This document shows positions 44,645 through 52,786 of a stretch of DNA of 64,000 nt, one piece after another (within the stretch, counting starts at the first letter, position 1; each line of letters starts with the position of its first letter). Origin of the DNA: Brachybacterium phenoliresistens (GTDB taxonomy: Bacteria; Actinomycetota; Actinomycetes; Actinomycetales; Dermabacteraceae). The notes beneath the pieces are model-generated. The model was given only the letters and a program-made list of their open reading frames with translations, was not told where the DNA came from and searched no databases. Made by a program: the position numbers and the translations under genes. Where the stretch lies: contig NZ_KK070004.1 in the NCBI RefSeq assembly GCF_000576425.1, positions 1 to 64,000 of the forward strand. Reading direction: 5' to 3'.

Positions 44645-45903
44645 CGGGCCCCCTCCGCCCCGGTGGCCCGCCGCAGCAGGAGCAGGTGGGCGGCGATGCC
44701 GAGCATCGGCCCGAGCAGCAGCGCGAGCACGACCCGCAGCTCGAGGCCCAGCGGGACCCACAGCACGGCGACCCCGACGGCGCTCGCCAGCAGCCAGCCG
44801 GCGGCGTAGTCGCGGTGGCGGTCCACGGCGAGGGCCGCGGTGCCGCTGAGGGTCAGCAGGGCCACGGTGCCGCCGGCGAGGGTGAGACCCGCCCAGGTCA
44901 GCGGGTGCGAGTCGTACAGCGGGTTGACCAGCCGCAGGGCGGGAGGGCCCAGCAGCGCCGCGAGCACGGCGGCCCCCGCGGCCAGCAGCGCGATCCGCGC
45001 CATCACCGGGGCCAGGGCCTGCAGCGGACGGTCGCGGTGGGCGACGAAGGCGGTGATCGCCATCCCCTGCAGCGCCTGCAGCGGGATCATGATCGGGGCG
45101 CGGGTCAGCGACAGCATGAACAGCAGCGCGGCGACGGCGGCGGCGTCCTCGCCGCGGGCGGAGGCGTCGATGAACGTCGGGTACGCGGTCACCAGCACGG
45201 CGGAGCAGGCGGCGGTGAGCATCGCCCCCAGGCGGCGCCCCAGCAGCTCCCGGCCGGTCAGGGCGACGCGGGCGCGGGCCGCAGCGCGCCCGGCCCGCGT
45301 GGCCAGCACCATCACCACCCATACGAGGACGGCGCAGGCCGCGGCGAGCTGCAGCAGCGCCAGGCCGGTCCCGGCGCCCACCGCGCCGAGCACGATCGCG
45401 AGGACGACCAGCGCGCAGGCCAGCAGGCGGAGGATCGCCTCGCTGCCCATCAGATCGGCGTAGGGGCGCCAGCGGCCCCGGCCGGCGAGGGTCCCGGCGA
45501 CCGCGGTGTGGCAGGCGTACAGGCCGGCGGCCACGACGACCACCGCCACCGCGCCCACGGTCCCCGACGGCAGGCGCCCCGGCGCCCACAGCGGGGCGGT
45601 CGCCGCGAGCAGCACGGCGGCGGCGGCGCCGATGCCGGCGGCGGAGCCCAGCACCCCGGTCCCGGCCCGGCCGCCCAGCGGCGCCGGGGCCGCCGAGACC
45701 GCGCGGGTGGTCTCGTGCTGGATGCCGGAGAGGACGCCGAAGACCCCGAACAGCACCGCCCAGAACACGAGGAACTGGCGATTGGCCTCCGGGGGCAGCG
45801 CCCGTGCCGCGAGCGCCATGATCGCGAAGCTGGAGACCGCGGCGAGCAGGGAGGCCAGCAGGATCCGGCGGGTGTCGCTGCGCTGCACGGCGGGAGCGGT
45901 CAT
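44641..45903 (-). CDS. Polysaccharide flippase-like membrane protein
   Basis: A 420-residue protein with 11-12 membrane segments in the pattern of MATE/Wzx-type oligosaccharide flippases: an N-terminal ILLASLLAAVSSFAIMALAARALPPEANRQFLVFWAVLFG pair of helices and a central TRAPIMIPLQALQGM segment. It likely moves a lipid-linked glycan across the membrane. The ATG at 45903 overlaps the stop of DUF6541 copy 2, and its own stop overlaps the glycosyltransferase gene, so the three form a unit. Confidence 0.8.
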   Translation of the reverse strand: MTAPAVQRSDTRRILLASLLAAVSSFAIMALAARALPPEANRQFLVFWAVLFGVFGVLSGIQHETTRAVSAAPAPLGGRAGTGVLGSAAGIGAAAAVLLAATAPLWAPGRLPSGTVGAVAVVVVAAGLYACHTAVAGTLAGRGRWRPYADLMGSEAILRLLACALVVLAIVLGAVGAGTGLALLQLAAACAVLVWVVMVLATRAGRAAARARVALTGRELLGRRLGAMLTAACSAVLVTAYPTFIDASARGEDAAAVAALLFMLSLTRAPIMIPLQALQGMAITAFVAHRDRPLQALAPVMARIALLAAGAAVLAALLGPPALRLVNPLYDSHPLTWAGLTLAGGTVALLTLSGTAALAVDRHRDYAAGWLLASAVGVAVLWVPLGLELRVVLALLLGPMLGIAAHLLLLRRATGAEGAR

Positions 45904-48098
45904 GGCGCGCAGGCGTCGATCCGGTACAGGGCGGCCTCGCCCTCGGAGTCGACCAGGGTGAAGCCGGGCGCGTCGCCCAGGTCGTGGAAGCCCGGGAAGT
46001 CCCAGGGGGAGCTGTTGACGTTCTCCGAGCCGAAGTCCAGGACGTAGTCCGCGCCCGTGTCCTGCACCGCGGCGCAGACCTCCGGGTTCGTGGAGGCCTC
46101 CCGCAGGTGCTGCTCGAACATCTGGTCCTGCGGCGAGGCGTACTCCAGGGTGTGGTGCGAGGTGGTCGCGATGCCGGTGTACGGGTAGGCCATGGAGCTG
46201 CCGTTCCAGGCGTTGGTGATGATCACGGCGTCCTGCGGCACCGACGCGGGCAGGCGCTCGATGAGCGCGAGCTCGTCCGCGGTGAGGACGTTGGACTTCT
46301 CGTCCAGCCGGTAGCTCCAGCCGGCGCTGCGCTCGGCGAAGCGCATCCAGTCGGTGTCGTGGGTTACCTGCAGCGTCAGCACGCTCGCCACGATCGCGAG
46401 CAGCGGCCACAGGGCGCGCCGCGGGGCGCGCGGGAGAAGGGGCCCCAGGACGTCGGCGGTGCGCCGGGTCAGCAGCGCCACGCCCAGGGCGGCGATTGGC
46501 ACGGCGGGGATCGCGAGGACGGCCGCCAGGCGGTACGGGTCGTTGTACCAGACCCCCACCAGGGCGGTGCGGGCCTCGCCGTCCTCCCAGCCGGAGATCG
46601 CGACCCACAGGTAGACGACCACGACCCAGGCGCCCAGCAGCTCGGCGCGCCGCACGCGCACGGCGGCGTAGGCGCCCATCAGCAGCAGCACCATCAGCGA
46701 CCAGGCGGGCATGCCGGCGGCGGCGTCGAAGGTGAGGGCGCGGCCGATGGCCTCCGGGATGCTGGAGCTCGGGGGCCAGGTCAGGGCCTCCTCGGGCGGG
46801 CGGATGATGGGCCAGATGGCCCGGGCCCCGGCGAAGAGGCCGTACGCGCCGGCGGCCAGCAGCAGCACCGGCAGCACGGTGCCGCGCACGCGGGGGTGCG
46901 CGGCGCGCAGCAGCGCCCCCACCGCGCCGACGGCGGCGATGGGGATCACCATGGCGACCAGCGACATGGAGGCGTTGGGGTGGGCGAGGGACATGCCGAT
47001 CGACCCCATCAGCCCGCCCACGACCACGGCGGTCCAGGTGATCCCGTCGCGGCGGCCGATGCGCAGGAAGCGCAGCACCAGCACCAGCATCCCCGGCAGC
47101 AGCGACAGGCCCAGCAGGTTCGGGTAGAGCACGCCGAAGACGATGAACAGCAGCGGGAACAGCGGGAAGGACGCGGCCAGCACCCCGGCGGGCAGCAGCC
47201 CCAGCCGCAGCAGCGAGGAGGGCAGCACGGCCCGGCACAGCAGCACGATGCCGGCCGGCCACACCAGGGCGCACACCGCCAGGGCCATGGCGTTCGTGGC
47301 CACGACGATGCTGCCGCCGCCCGTGGTCAGCAGCACGAGGGAGACGGTGTCGTGCCAGGCGGCGGGGTAGAAGGTGGAGTCGCCGGGGGAGGCGGTCATG
47401 GACAGCAGGTCCAGGCTCGAGGCGCTCGCCCCGTCGAGGATGTAGCGCACCGCGTTCTGGTGGAAGATGTTGTCGAAGGTCTGCGAGAGCGCATCGGGCA
47501 CGCCGATCACGCCCGTGACCGTGCGGGCCAGGAGCACGCCCCCGATGACCATCGCGAGGATCGTCAGCAGCTCCACCGAGGTGAGGATCGACACCGCCCG
47601 GGCCCCGGGCGTGCGCCGGCGGGGGACGGCGGTCCCGGTGCGGGGCGGGCCCTCGGCCTCCGGGGCACGTTCGATCCGCGCCGCAGGGGCGGCGCCGGAG
47701 GCCTCGACGGACGCCTCGGTCCTCTCGGACGCCTCGGCGTCGTCGGAGGTGCCGGCATCCTCCGGGGCATCGGCCGCGAGGGGATCATCGGCCTCGGCCG
47801 CTTCGTCGGCGGCGGCGGGGCCGCGACGGCGGCGCAGGCGCGAGGAGATCACCCTCACGGCCCAGAACAGGGCGCCGACCAGCACCGCGAGTCCCCCTGC
47901 CGGCAGGGGGCCCCAACCGATCCCGGCCATCGGCGCGAGGATCGCGGCGACGGAGATCAGCGCGAGGGAGAACAGCGGCGCCAGGCCCCAGGCATGGGCG
48001 GGGCGCAGGCGCAGGGCGGTGGTGCAGACGAGCCCGGGGACGAACAGCCAGGCGGTGGTGACCGCGAACGGGATCAGCATCGGAGCCCACGTCGCCAC
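45900..48098 (-). CDS. DUF6541-family polytopic membrane protein (copy 2)
   Basis: A 732-residue paralogue of the gene at 41423. It has three N-terminal helices, a long Ala/Glu/Asp-rich cytoplasmic loop (about residues 75-155), then ten or so helices and an outer C-terminal domain. Shared blocks are PDALSQTFDNIFHQNAVRYILDG, STFYPAAWHD and the C-terminal VIITNAWNGSSMAYPY. Function unknown, probably glycan transfer or export. The GTG at 48098 has GGAGGG close upstream; an ATG at 48080 lacks a site. First gene of the leftward operon. Confidence 0.82.
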   Translation of the reverse strand: MATWAPMLIPFAVTTAWLFVPGLVCTTALRLRPAHAWGLAPLFSLALISVAAILAPMAGIGWGPLPAGGLAVLVGALFWAVRVISSRLRRRRGPAAADEAAEADDPLAADAPEDAGTSDDAEASERTEASVEASGAAPAARIERAPEAEGPPRTGTAVPRRRTPGARAVSILTSVELLTILAMVIGGVLLARTVTGVIGVPDALSQTFDNIFHQNAVRYILDGASASSLDLLSMTASPGDSTFYPAAWHDTVSLVLLTTGGGSIVVATNAMALAVCALVWPAGIVLLCRAVLPSSLLRLGLLPAGVLAASFPLFPLLFIVFGVLYPNLLGLSLLPGMLVLVLRFLRIGRRDGITWTAVVVGGLMGSIGMSLAHPNASMSLVAMVIPIAAVGAVGALLRAAHPRVRGTVLPVLLLAAGAYGLFAGARAIWPIIRPPEEALTWPPSSSIPEAIGRALTFDAAAGMPAWSLMVLLLMGAYAAVRVRRAELLGAWVVVVYLWVAISGWEDGEARTALVGVWYNDPYRLAAVLAIPAVPIAALGVALLTRRTADVLGPLLPRAPRRALWPLLAIVASVLTLQVTHDTDWMRFAERSAGWSYRLDEKSNVLTADELALIERLPASVPQDAVIITNAWNGSSMAYPYTGIATTSHHTLEYASPQDQMFEQHLREASTNPEVCAAVQDTGADYVLDFGSENVNSSPWDFPGFHDLGDAPGFTLVDSEGEAALYRIDACAP

Positions 48099-48134
48099 TG
48101 AACCCTCCGTCTCCCCGTCCGTCCGCGAGGCCCC

Positions 48135-48140
48135 ACTGTA
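48135..48140 (-). promoter_or_regulatory. Putative -10 box for the DUF6541 operon
   Basis: On the minus strand TACAGT lies about 36 bases before the GTG at 48098 and follows TTCCGG at an 18-base spacing. The arrangement gives a short leader containing the GGAGGG ribosome site. Confidence 0.3.
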
Positions 48141-48251
48141 TCGGGCGGCGCGTCGCCGCCGGAAACCGGGACGGTACGCTGGCCCGGACCGGCTGGCCGT
48201 GCGACCGCCGGGGATTCCTGGGACGGCACCGGCATACGGGGGAGCGAGCGG

Positions 48252-49013
48252 ATGGACGAGGGCGCGGCCCGGCTTCTCGTGATCGTGCCGGCATGGAACG
48301 AGGAGGAGACCGTCGGCGCGACGGTCCGCGAGGTGCTCCAGGCGGTGCCCTCGGCCGACGTCCTCGTCGTGGACGACGGCTCGGTCGACGGGACCCCGCG
48401 GATCGCGGCCGAGGCCGGGGCGAGCGTGCTCAGCCTCCCCTACAACCTCGGCGTCGGCGGGGCGATGCGGGCCGGTTTCCGCTACGCGCGCCGCTTCGGC
48501 TACCCCCAGGTGATCCAGGTCGACGCCGACGGCCAGCACGATCCCCGCGACATCCCCCACGTGCTCGAGGGCCTGGAGCGGGCGGACATCTCCATCGGCG
48601 CCCGGTTCGCCGGCAGCGGCGAGTACACGGTCCGCGGCCCTCGCCGCTGGGCGATGGTCTTCCTCGCGGCCGTCGTCTCGCGGCTGGCCCGCACCCGCCT
48701 CAGCGACGTCACCAGCGGCTTCCGCGCCGCGAACCAGCGGGCCATCGAGCAGTACTGCCACCACTACCCGGCCGAGTACCTGGGGGACACCGTCGACTCG
48801 CTGGTGGTCGCCGTGCGCTCCGGGCTGCGGGTCACGCAGGTCGGCGTGCACATGCGCCCGCGCCAGGGCGGCACCCCCTCGGCCAACCCGGTCAAGGCCG
48901 CGCTGTACCTCGGCCGCAGCGTGTTCGCGGTGATCGTGGCCATGACGCGCGCCCCCGTGCGTCCGGAGGACCGCGGGGACATCCGCGAGCGCATCGCCCG
49001 GGCCGAGGACTGA
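48252..49013 (+). CDS. Family 2 glycosyltransferase, polyprenol-phosphate type
   Basis: A 253-residue GT-A enzyme resembling dolichol-phosphate mannosyltransferases without membrane helices: LLVIVPAWNEEETVGATV, VLVVDDGSVDGTP, YNLGVGGAMRAGFRYA, VIQVDADGQHDPRDIP with the DAD metal site, and TSGFRAANQRAI. Such enzymes often charge polyprenyl phosphate with a hexose. The pairing with the adjacent DUF2304 gene is recurrent in actinobacterial surface-glycan loci. GGGGGAG precedes the ATG at 48252. Confidence 0.9.
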   Translation: MDEGAARLLVIVPAWNEEETVGATVREVLQAVPSADVLVVDDGSVDGTPRIAAEAGASVLSLPYNLGVGGAMRAGFRYARRFGYPQVIQVDADGQHDPRDIPHVLEGLERADISIGARFAGSGEYTVRGPRRWAMVFLAAVVSRLARTRLSDVTSGFRAANQRAIEQYCHHYPAEYLGDTVDSLVVAVRSGLRVTQVGVHMRPRQGGTPSANPVKAALYLGRSVFAVIVAMTRAPVRPEDRGDIRERIARAED

Positions 49014-49028
49014 GGACGAGGAGACGCC

Positions 49029-49448
49029 ATGCCCAGCTCGCTGTTTTTCGGAGTGATCGCGGTCGCCGTCCTGGTGACGGTGATCGTGCTGATCCGCTCC
49101 CGTCTGCTGCGCGAGAAGTACGCCGCGCTGTGGATGCTGGTGGGCCTCCTCGTGGTCGTCCTGGCCGTGTTCCCGCGCGTCCTGGAGGTCCTCTCCCGGG
49201 CGGTGGGCGTCGCGATCCCCTCCAACCTCCTGTTCGTCCTCGCGATCCTGCTGCTGCTGGGCGTCGCCCTGCACCTGTCCCTCGAGGTGTCCCGGCTGGA
49301 CGAGGAGACCCGCGTGCTCTCCGAGGAGTCCGCGATCCTGCGCCTGCAGGTCGAGCGGCTCGAGCAGGCGGTGCTGCCGCCCCGGCCGGCCGATGAGGAC
49401 GAGGCGGCGCAGGCCCGCCGGGCCGCGGATCCCGAGGACCCCGCGTGA
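49029..49448 (+). CDS. DUF2304-family membrane protein
   Basis: A 139-residue protein with three membrane helices (LFFGVIAVAVLVTVIVLI, ALWMLVGLLVVVLAVFP and LLFVLAILLLLGVALHL), then a coiled-coil segment (LEVSRLDEETRVLSEESAILRLQVERLEQ) and an acidic tail. DUF2304 proteins often accompany a family 2 glycosyltransferase and may anchor it to the membrane. It starts 15 bases after that gene, and its stop overlaps the acyltransferase start. Confidence 0.87.
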   Translation: MPSSLFFGVIAVAVLVTVIVLIRSRLLREKYAALWMLVGLLVVVLAVFPRVLEVLSRAVGVAIPSNLLFVLAILLLLGVALHLSLEVSRLDEETRVLSEESAILRLQVERLEQAVLPPRPADEDEAAQARRAADPEDPA

Positions 49449-50656
49449 GCGCATCCACGGCGGCCGGCGCGCAGGACGCGGCGCCGCGCGACGGTGCCCG
49501 ACCGGCGGGGATGCTCATCGGCCGCCCCTTCTCGCTGCAGCGCAACGGGATGAACCTGGTGCGCCTGGTGCTGGCGACCTCCGTGCTGTTCCACCACAGC
49601 TTCCCCCTGCTGGGCCTGGGCGAGGGGCCGGTCTGGGGCGTCGAGGCGATCGGCGGCTGGGCCGTGATCGGCTTCTTCAGCCTCTCCGGCTACCTGATCA
49701 TGGCCTCGCGGCGCACCAAGACCTTCGGGGAGTACCTCACCCTGCGCATCGCCCGGATCTACCCGGCGTTCCTGGTGTGCCTGGCCGTGACCGCGCTGGT
49801 GTTCGCCCCGATCTCCTGGCGCCGGGCCCACGGCTCGCTCGAGGGCTTCTGGACGGCTCCGGCCATGCCCTGGCAGTACCTCTGGAACAACATCACCCTG
49901 AAGATGACCACGTGGAACGTGGCCGGAACCCCGCTGGACGTGCCCTACCCCGGGGCGTGGAACGGCTCCCTGTGGAGCCTGTACTACGAGTTCTGGTGCT
50001 ACCTCGTCATCGCCGTGCTGGGCATCCTCGCCGTCGCCCGCCGCCGGGCCTGGCCCGTCCTGCTGCTGTGGGCGGCCTCGGTGGCGTTCTGGGTGCTCGT
50101 CCACCGCACCGGGCGCTTCGACATGATCGGCTTCGACCTGCAGATGCTCGGCAAGCTCCTGCCGTACTTCCTGGCCGGCAGCGTCCTGCAGATGCTGCGC
50201 GGCAGGATCGGCATGCACCCCCTGCTGGCGCTCGCGGCGGCGGCCGGGTTCATCGCGGCGGTGCAGTGGGACCCGGTGATCGGCGGGCAGATCGCCTCGC
50301 TGTGCGGGACCTACGTGCTGCTGTGGATCAGCCACGTGCTTTGGTCCCCGGGCTGGGTGCGCCGCCACGACATCAGCTACGGCATGTACATCTACGCCTT
50401 CCAGGTCCAGCAGCTGCTGGCCGTGCTGGGCTTCGCGAGCCTCGGCTACTGGCGCTACTCCCTGCTGGCGCTGGCGGCGACGGTGCCCTTCGCCCTGGCC
50501 TCCTGGTTCCTGCTCGAGCGGCCGGTGCTGCGGGCCGCCCGGCGCAGCATCGCCCCGCCGGCCGCTGCGGCGGCCGGAACGGCGACGGCCGGTGCGCCGA
50601 CGACCTCAGGGCCGGATCGCACCGACGAGAGCATAACGTCGCCGGGCGGCTCCTGA
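49445..50656 (+). CDS. Acyltransferase-3 membrane protein without SGNH domain
   Basis: A 403-residue polytopic O-acyltransferase. The family start MNLVRLVLATSVLFHHSFPL contains the conserved His pair region; WAVIGFFSLSGYLIMASRRTK and LRIARIYPAF follow. About ten helices are present, ending near residue 370 with a disordered tail. Unlike the four large copies nearby it has no extracytoplasmic SGNH module, so it probably acts on a lipid-linked sugar at the membrane. The GTG at 49445 overlaps the DUF2304 stop as GTGA. Confidence 0.9.
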   Translation: MSASTAAGAQDAAPRDGARPAGMLIGRPFSLQRNGMNLVRLVLATSVLFHHSFPLLGLGEGPVWGVEAIGGWAVIGFFSLSGYLIMASRRTKTFGEYLTLRIARIYPAFLVCLAVTALVFAPISWRRAHGSLEGFWTAPAMPWQYLWNNITLKMTTWNVAGTPLDVPYPGAWNGSLWSLYYEFWCYLVIAVLGILAVARRRAWPVLLLWAASVAFWVLVHRTGRFDMIGFDLQMLGKLLPYFLAGSVLQMLRGRIGMHPLLALAAAAGFIAAVQWDPVIGGQIASLCGTYVLLWISHVLWSPGWVRRHDISYGMYIYAFQVQQLLAVLGFASLGYWRYSLLALAATVPFALASWFLLERPVLRAARRSIAPPAAAAAGTATAGAPTTSGPDRTDESITSPGGS

Positions 50657-50683
50657 GCGCAGGGGCGGGACGCCGAGCGCGGC

Positions 50684-51781
50684 TCAGGCCGGCAGCGGCG
50701 GGACGGAGGGCTGGGCCTCGATCCAGGCGACGAGACGGGCGACCCCGGCCTCGAGGTCGTAGTGCGGCTCCCAGCCGAGCGTCGCGCGCGCGGCCTCGAT
50801 GTCGGCCCAGGCGTGGCGGACATCGCCCTCGCGGAACTTCCCGGTGACGTGCGGGGCGGGCGCCCCGTAGGCCGCGGCGATGGTGCGGGCGGCGGTGCCG
50901 ATGGTCTGCACCTGGCCGGAGCCGATGTCCAGGGGGTCGGTGCTGACGTGCTCGGCCGTGGCCGCGGCGACCACGGCGGAGGCCACGTCGTCGATGAGCA
51001 CGAAGTCGCGCCGCACCTCGCCGTCCTCGTACAGCGGGATCGAGCGGCCCTCGCGGGCGTAGCGGCAGAACAGCGTCATGATGCCGGTGTAGGGGTTGGC
51101 CATCGCCTGGCCGGGGCCGTACACGTTCTGCAGGCGCAGGATCGCCGCCTCGACGCCGAAGCTCGCCGCCCACACCCGCAGCAGATGCTCCTGGGCGAGC
51201 TTCGTGGCCGCGTACACGCTGACCGGGTTCGGCTGCACGCGGCGGGCATCCATCGCCACGGGCTGCGCGCCGGGGACGTCCCACTGGGCATCGGCCAGCG
51301 TGGCGGCGGTGCGCTGGGCGGGGTAGAAGATCGCGGCCTCGCCCTCCTCGTCGGTGCGCCGCCAGGCGCCCTCGCCGTAGACGGCGCGGGAGGAGGTCAG
51401 GACGATCCGCCCAGGCCGCGTCGGATGGGCGGCGAGGGCGTCGAGCATCCGGGTGGTGCCCAGCACGTTCGCCTGGGCGTGCCGGCTGGACTCGGTGAGG
51501 GACTGGCCGGTGCCGGTCTCCGCGGCGAGGTGGACGACGACCTCGGGCCCGTCCTGCCCGACCCGGACCAGGACCTTGTCCCAGGTCGCCGGCTCGCAGA
51601 TGTCGCCGTGCACCAGCTCGACCTGCTCGGGGAGGTCCGCCGGGCGCTGCTGGGCGGGATGGATCTGCGGGTGGAGGCTGTCCACCGCGATGACGCGGTC
51701 GAAGGACTCCAGCAGCCCGGGCGCGATCGCGCAGCCGATGAACCCGGCCCCTCCGGTGACGACGACGGTGCGGGTGCTCAT
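50684..51781 (-). CDS. NAD-dependent sugar-nucleotide epimerase/dehydratase
   Basis: A 365-residue extended SDR enzyme. The NAD loop is VVVTGGAGFIGCAIA; VHLAAETGTGQSL, the catalytic Ser region LTSSRAVYGEG and Tyr-x-x-x-Lys in VYAATKLAQE follow, and the C-terminal half contains YGPGQAMANPYTGIM and DFVLIDDV. A UDP-hexose epimerase or dTDP-sugar dehydratase is likely; the exact substrate is not evident. The ATG at 51781 has GGAGG about ten bases upstream. It sits between two glycan-gene blocks and is convergent with the acyltransferase gene. Confidence 0.88.
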   Translation of the reverse strand: MSTRTVVVTGGAGFIGCAIAPGLLESFDRVIAVDSLHPQIHPAQQRPADLPEQVELVHGDICEPATWDKVLVRVGQDGPEVVVHLAAETGTGQSLTESSRHAQANVLGTTRMLDALAAHPTRPGRIVLTSSRAVYGEGAWRRTDEEGEAAIFYPAQRTAATLADAQWDVPGAQPVAMDARRVQPNPVSVYAATKLAQEHLLRVWAASFGVEAAILRLQNVYGPGQAMANPYTGIMTLFCRYAREGRSIPLYEDGEVRRDFVLIDDVASAVVAAATAEHVSTDPLDIGSGQVQTIGTAARTIAAAYGAPAPHVTGKFREGDVRHAWADIEAARATLGWEPHYDLEAGVARLVAWIEAQPSVPPLPA

Positions 51782-51818
51782 GAGGAATGCCTCCGGGAGG
51801 TCGAGGACGGGTGCGGGC

Positions 51819-52706
51819 TCATCGGCCCAGGGCGTGGCGGGCGAGGGCGCGCACCGAGCCCCATTCGCGGCGCATCGCGGCGCCCGGCATCAGGGTCGCG
51901 GCATGGGCGCGGGAGGTCAGACGGGCCTTCGCGGCGCGCTCGGCGCGGCTCCAGCCGAGCTCGCGGGCCTGGGCGGCGGCCAGGGCGAAGTAGTCGCGCT
52001 CGCCGGCGAAGCGGGTGCCGTCCAGAAGTTTCACGCTCGAGGCGGAGCCCGAATGGCGGCGGTAGCGGAAGCAGACCTGCGGGGCCACGAGCATCTGGTC
52101 GCCGCGGTAGACCATGTCCAGGATCAGGGCGAGGTCCTGGATGATCGGGAAGCCGTCACGGAAGTCGACCGAGCGGATCCGGTCGGTGCGGAAGGCGAGC
52201 GCCGGCCAGTACAGCCAGTCCCCGGTGAGCAGGTTCGCGGCGAGGGACTCCCCGGACAGCAGCTGGCAGCCGCCGCCGTGGGGTCGCACGATGCGCTGCT
52301 TGACCTTGTCGACCAGGGGGTCGACGATCCGGCCGTGCTCGTCGATGACCTCCACCCCGGGCTGGATGATGGCGGCGCCGGGGAAGCGCTCGTGGACCTC
52401 GCGGATGGTGCGCACATAGTTCGGCAGCAGCTCGTCGTCGCTGCCGATCATCACCATCACCGGCTCGGTCGCCAGGGACACGCAGGTGCGGTAGTTGGCG
52501 GTGATGCCCTCGTTGGAGTCCTTGCGCAGGTAGGTGATCCGCTCGTCGTCCAGCGACTGCACCCACTGCCCGGCCGAGAGATCGGGGTAGGCGTCGTCCA
52601 CCACGGTCAGGCGCCAGTTCGGGTCGTCCTGGGCGAGGACGCTGAGGACGGTCGCTCGGAGGTACTCGGGCTCTCCCCAATAGGGGATGAACAGGTCGAG
52701 GATCAC
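51819..52706 (-). CDS. Family 2 glycosyltransferase
   Basis: A 295-residue GT-A enzyme: DLFIPYWGEPEYLRATVLSV, LTVVDDAYPDLSAGQWV, RKDSNEGITANYRTCV and VMIGSDDELLPNYV, where SDDE supplies the metal-binding acidic pair. The C-terminal 100 residues are helical with no membrane segment. The GTG at 52706 is used, with GGGAG about ten bases upstream; a -10-like TACACT lies at 52748-52753. It probably builds the glycan acylated by the proteins encoded just upstream. Confidence 0.87.
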   Translation of the reverse strand: MILDLFIPYWGEPEYLRATVLSVLAQDDPNWRLTVVDDAYPDLSAGQWVQSLDDERITYLRKDSNEGITANYRTCVSLATEPVMVMIGSDDELLPNYVRTIREVHERFPGAAIIQPGVEVIDEHGRIVDPLVDKVKQRIVRPHGGGCQLLSGESLAANLLTGDWLYWPALAFRTDRIRSVDFRDGFPIIQDLALILDMVYRGDQMLVAPQVCFRYRRHSGSASSVKLLDGTRFAGERDYFALAAAQARELGWSRAERAAKARLTSRAHAATLMPGAAMRREWGSVRALARHALGR

Positions 52707-52786
52707 GGCGGCGGCGCTCCCTGGCGAATCGACGGTGCGGTGGGACCAGTGTACGGAGGCGGGGCTGTGGGCCGTCCGCGCCGGGC

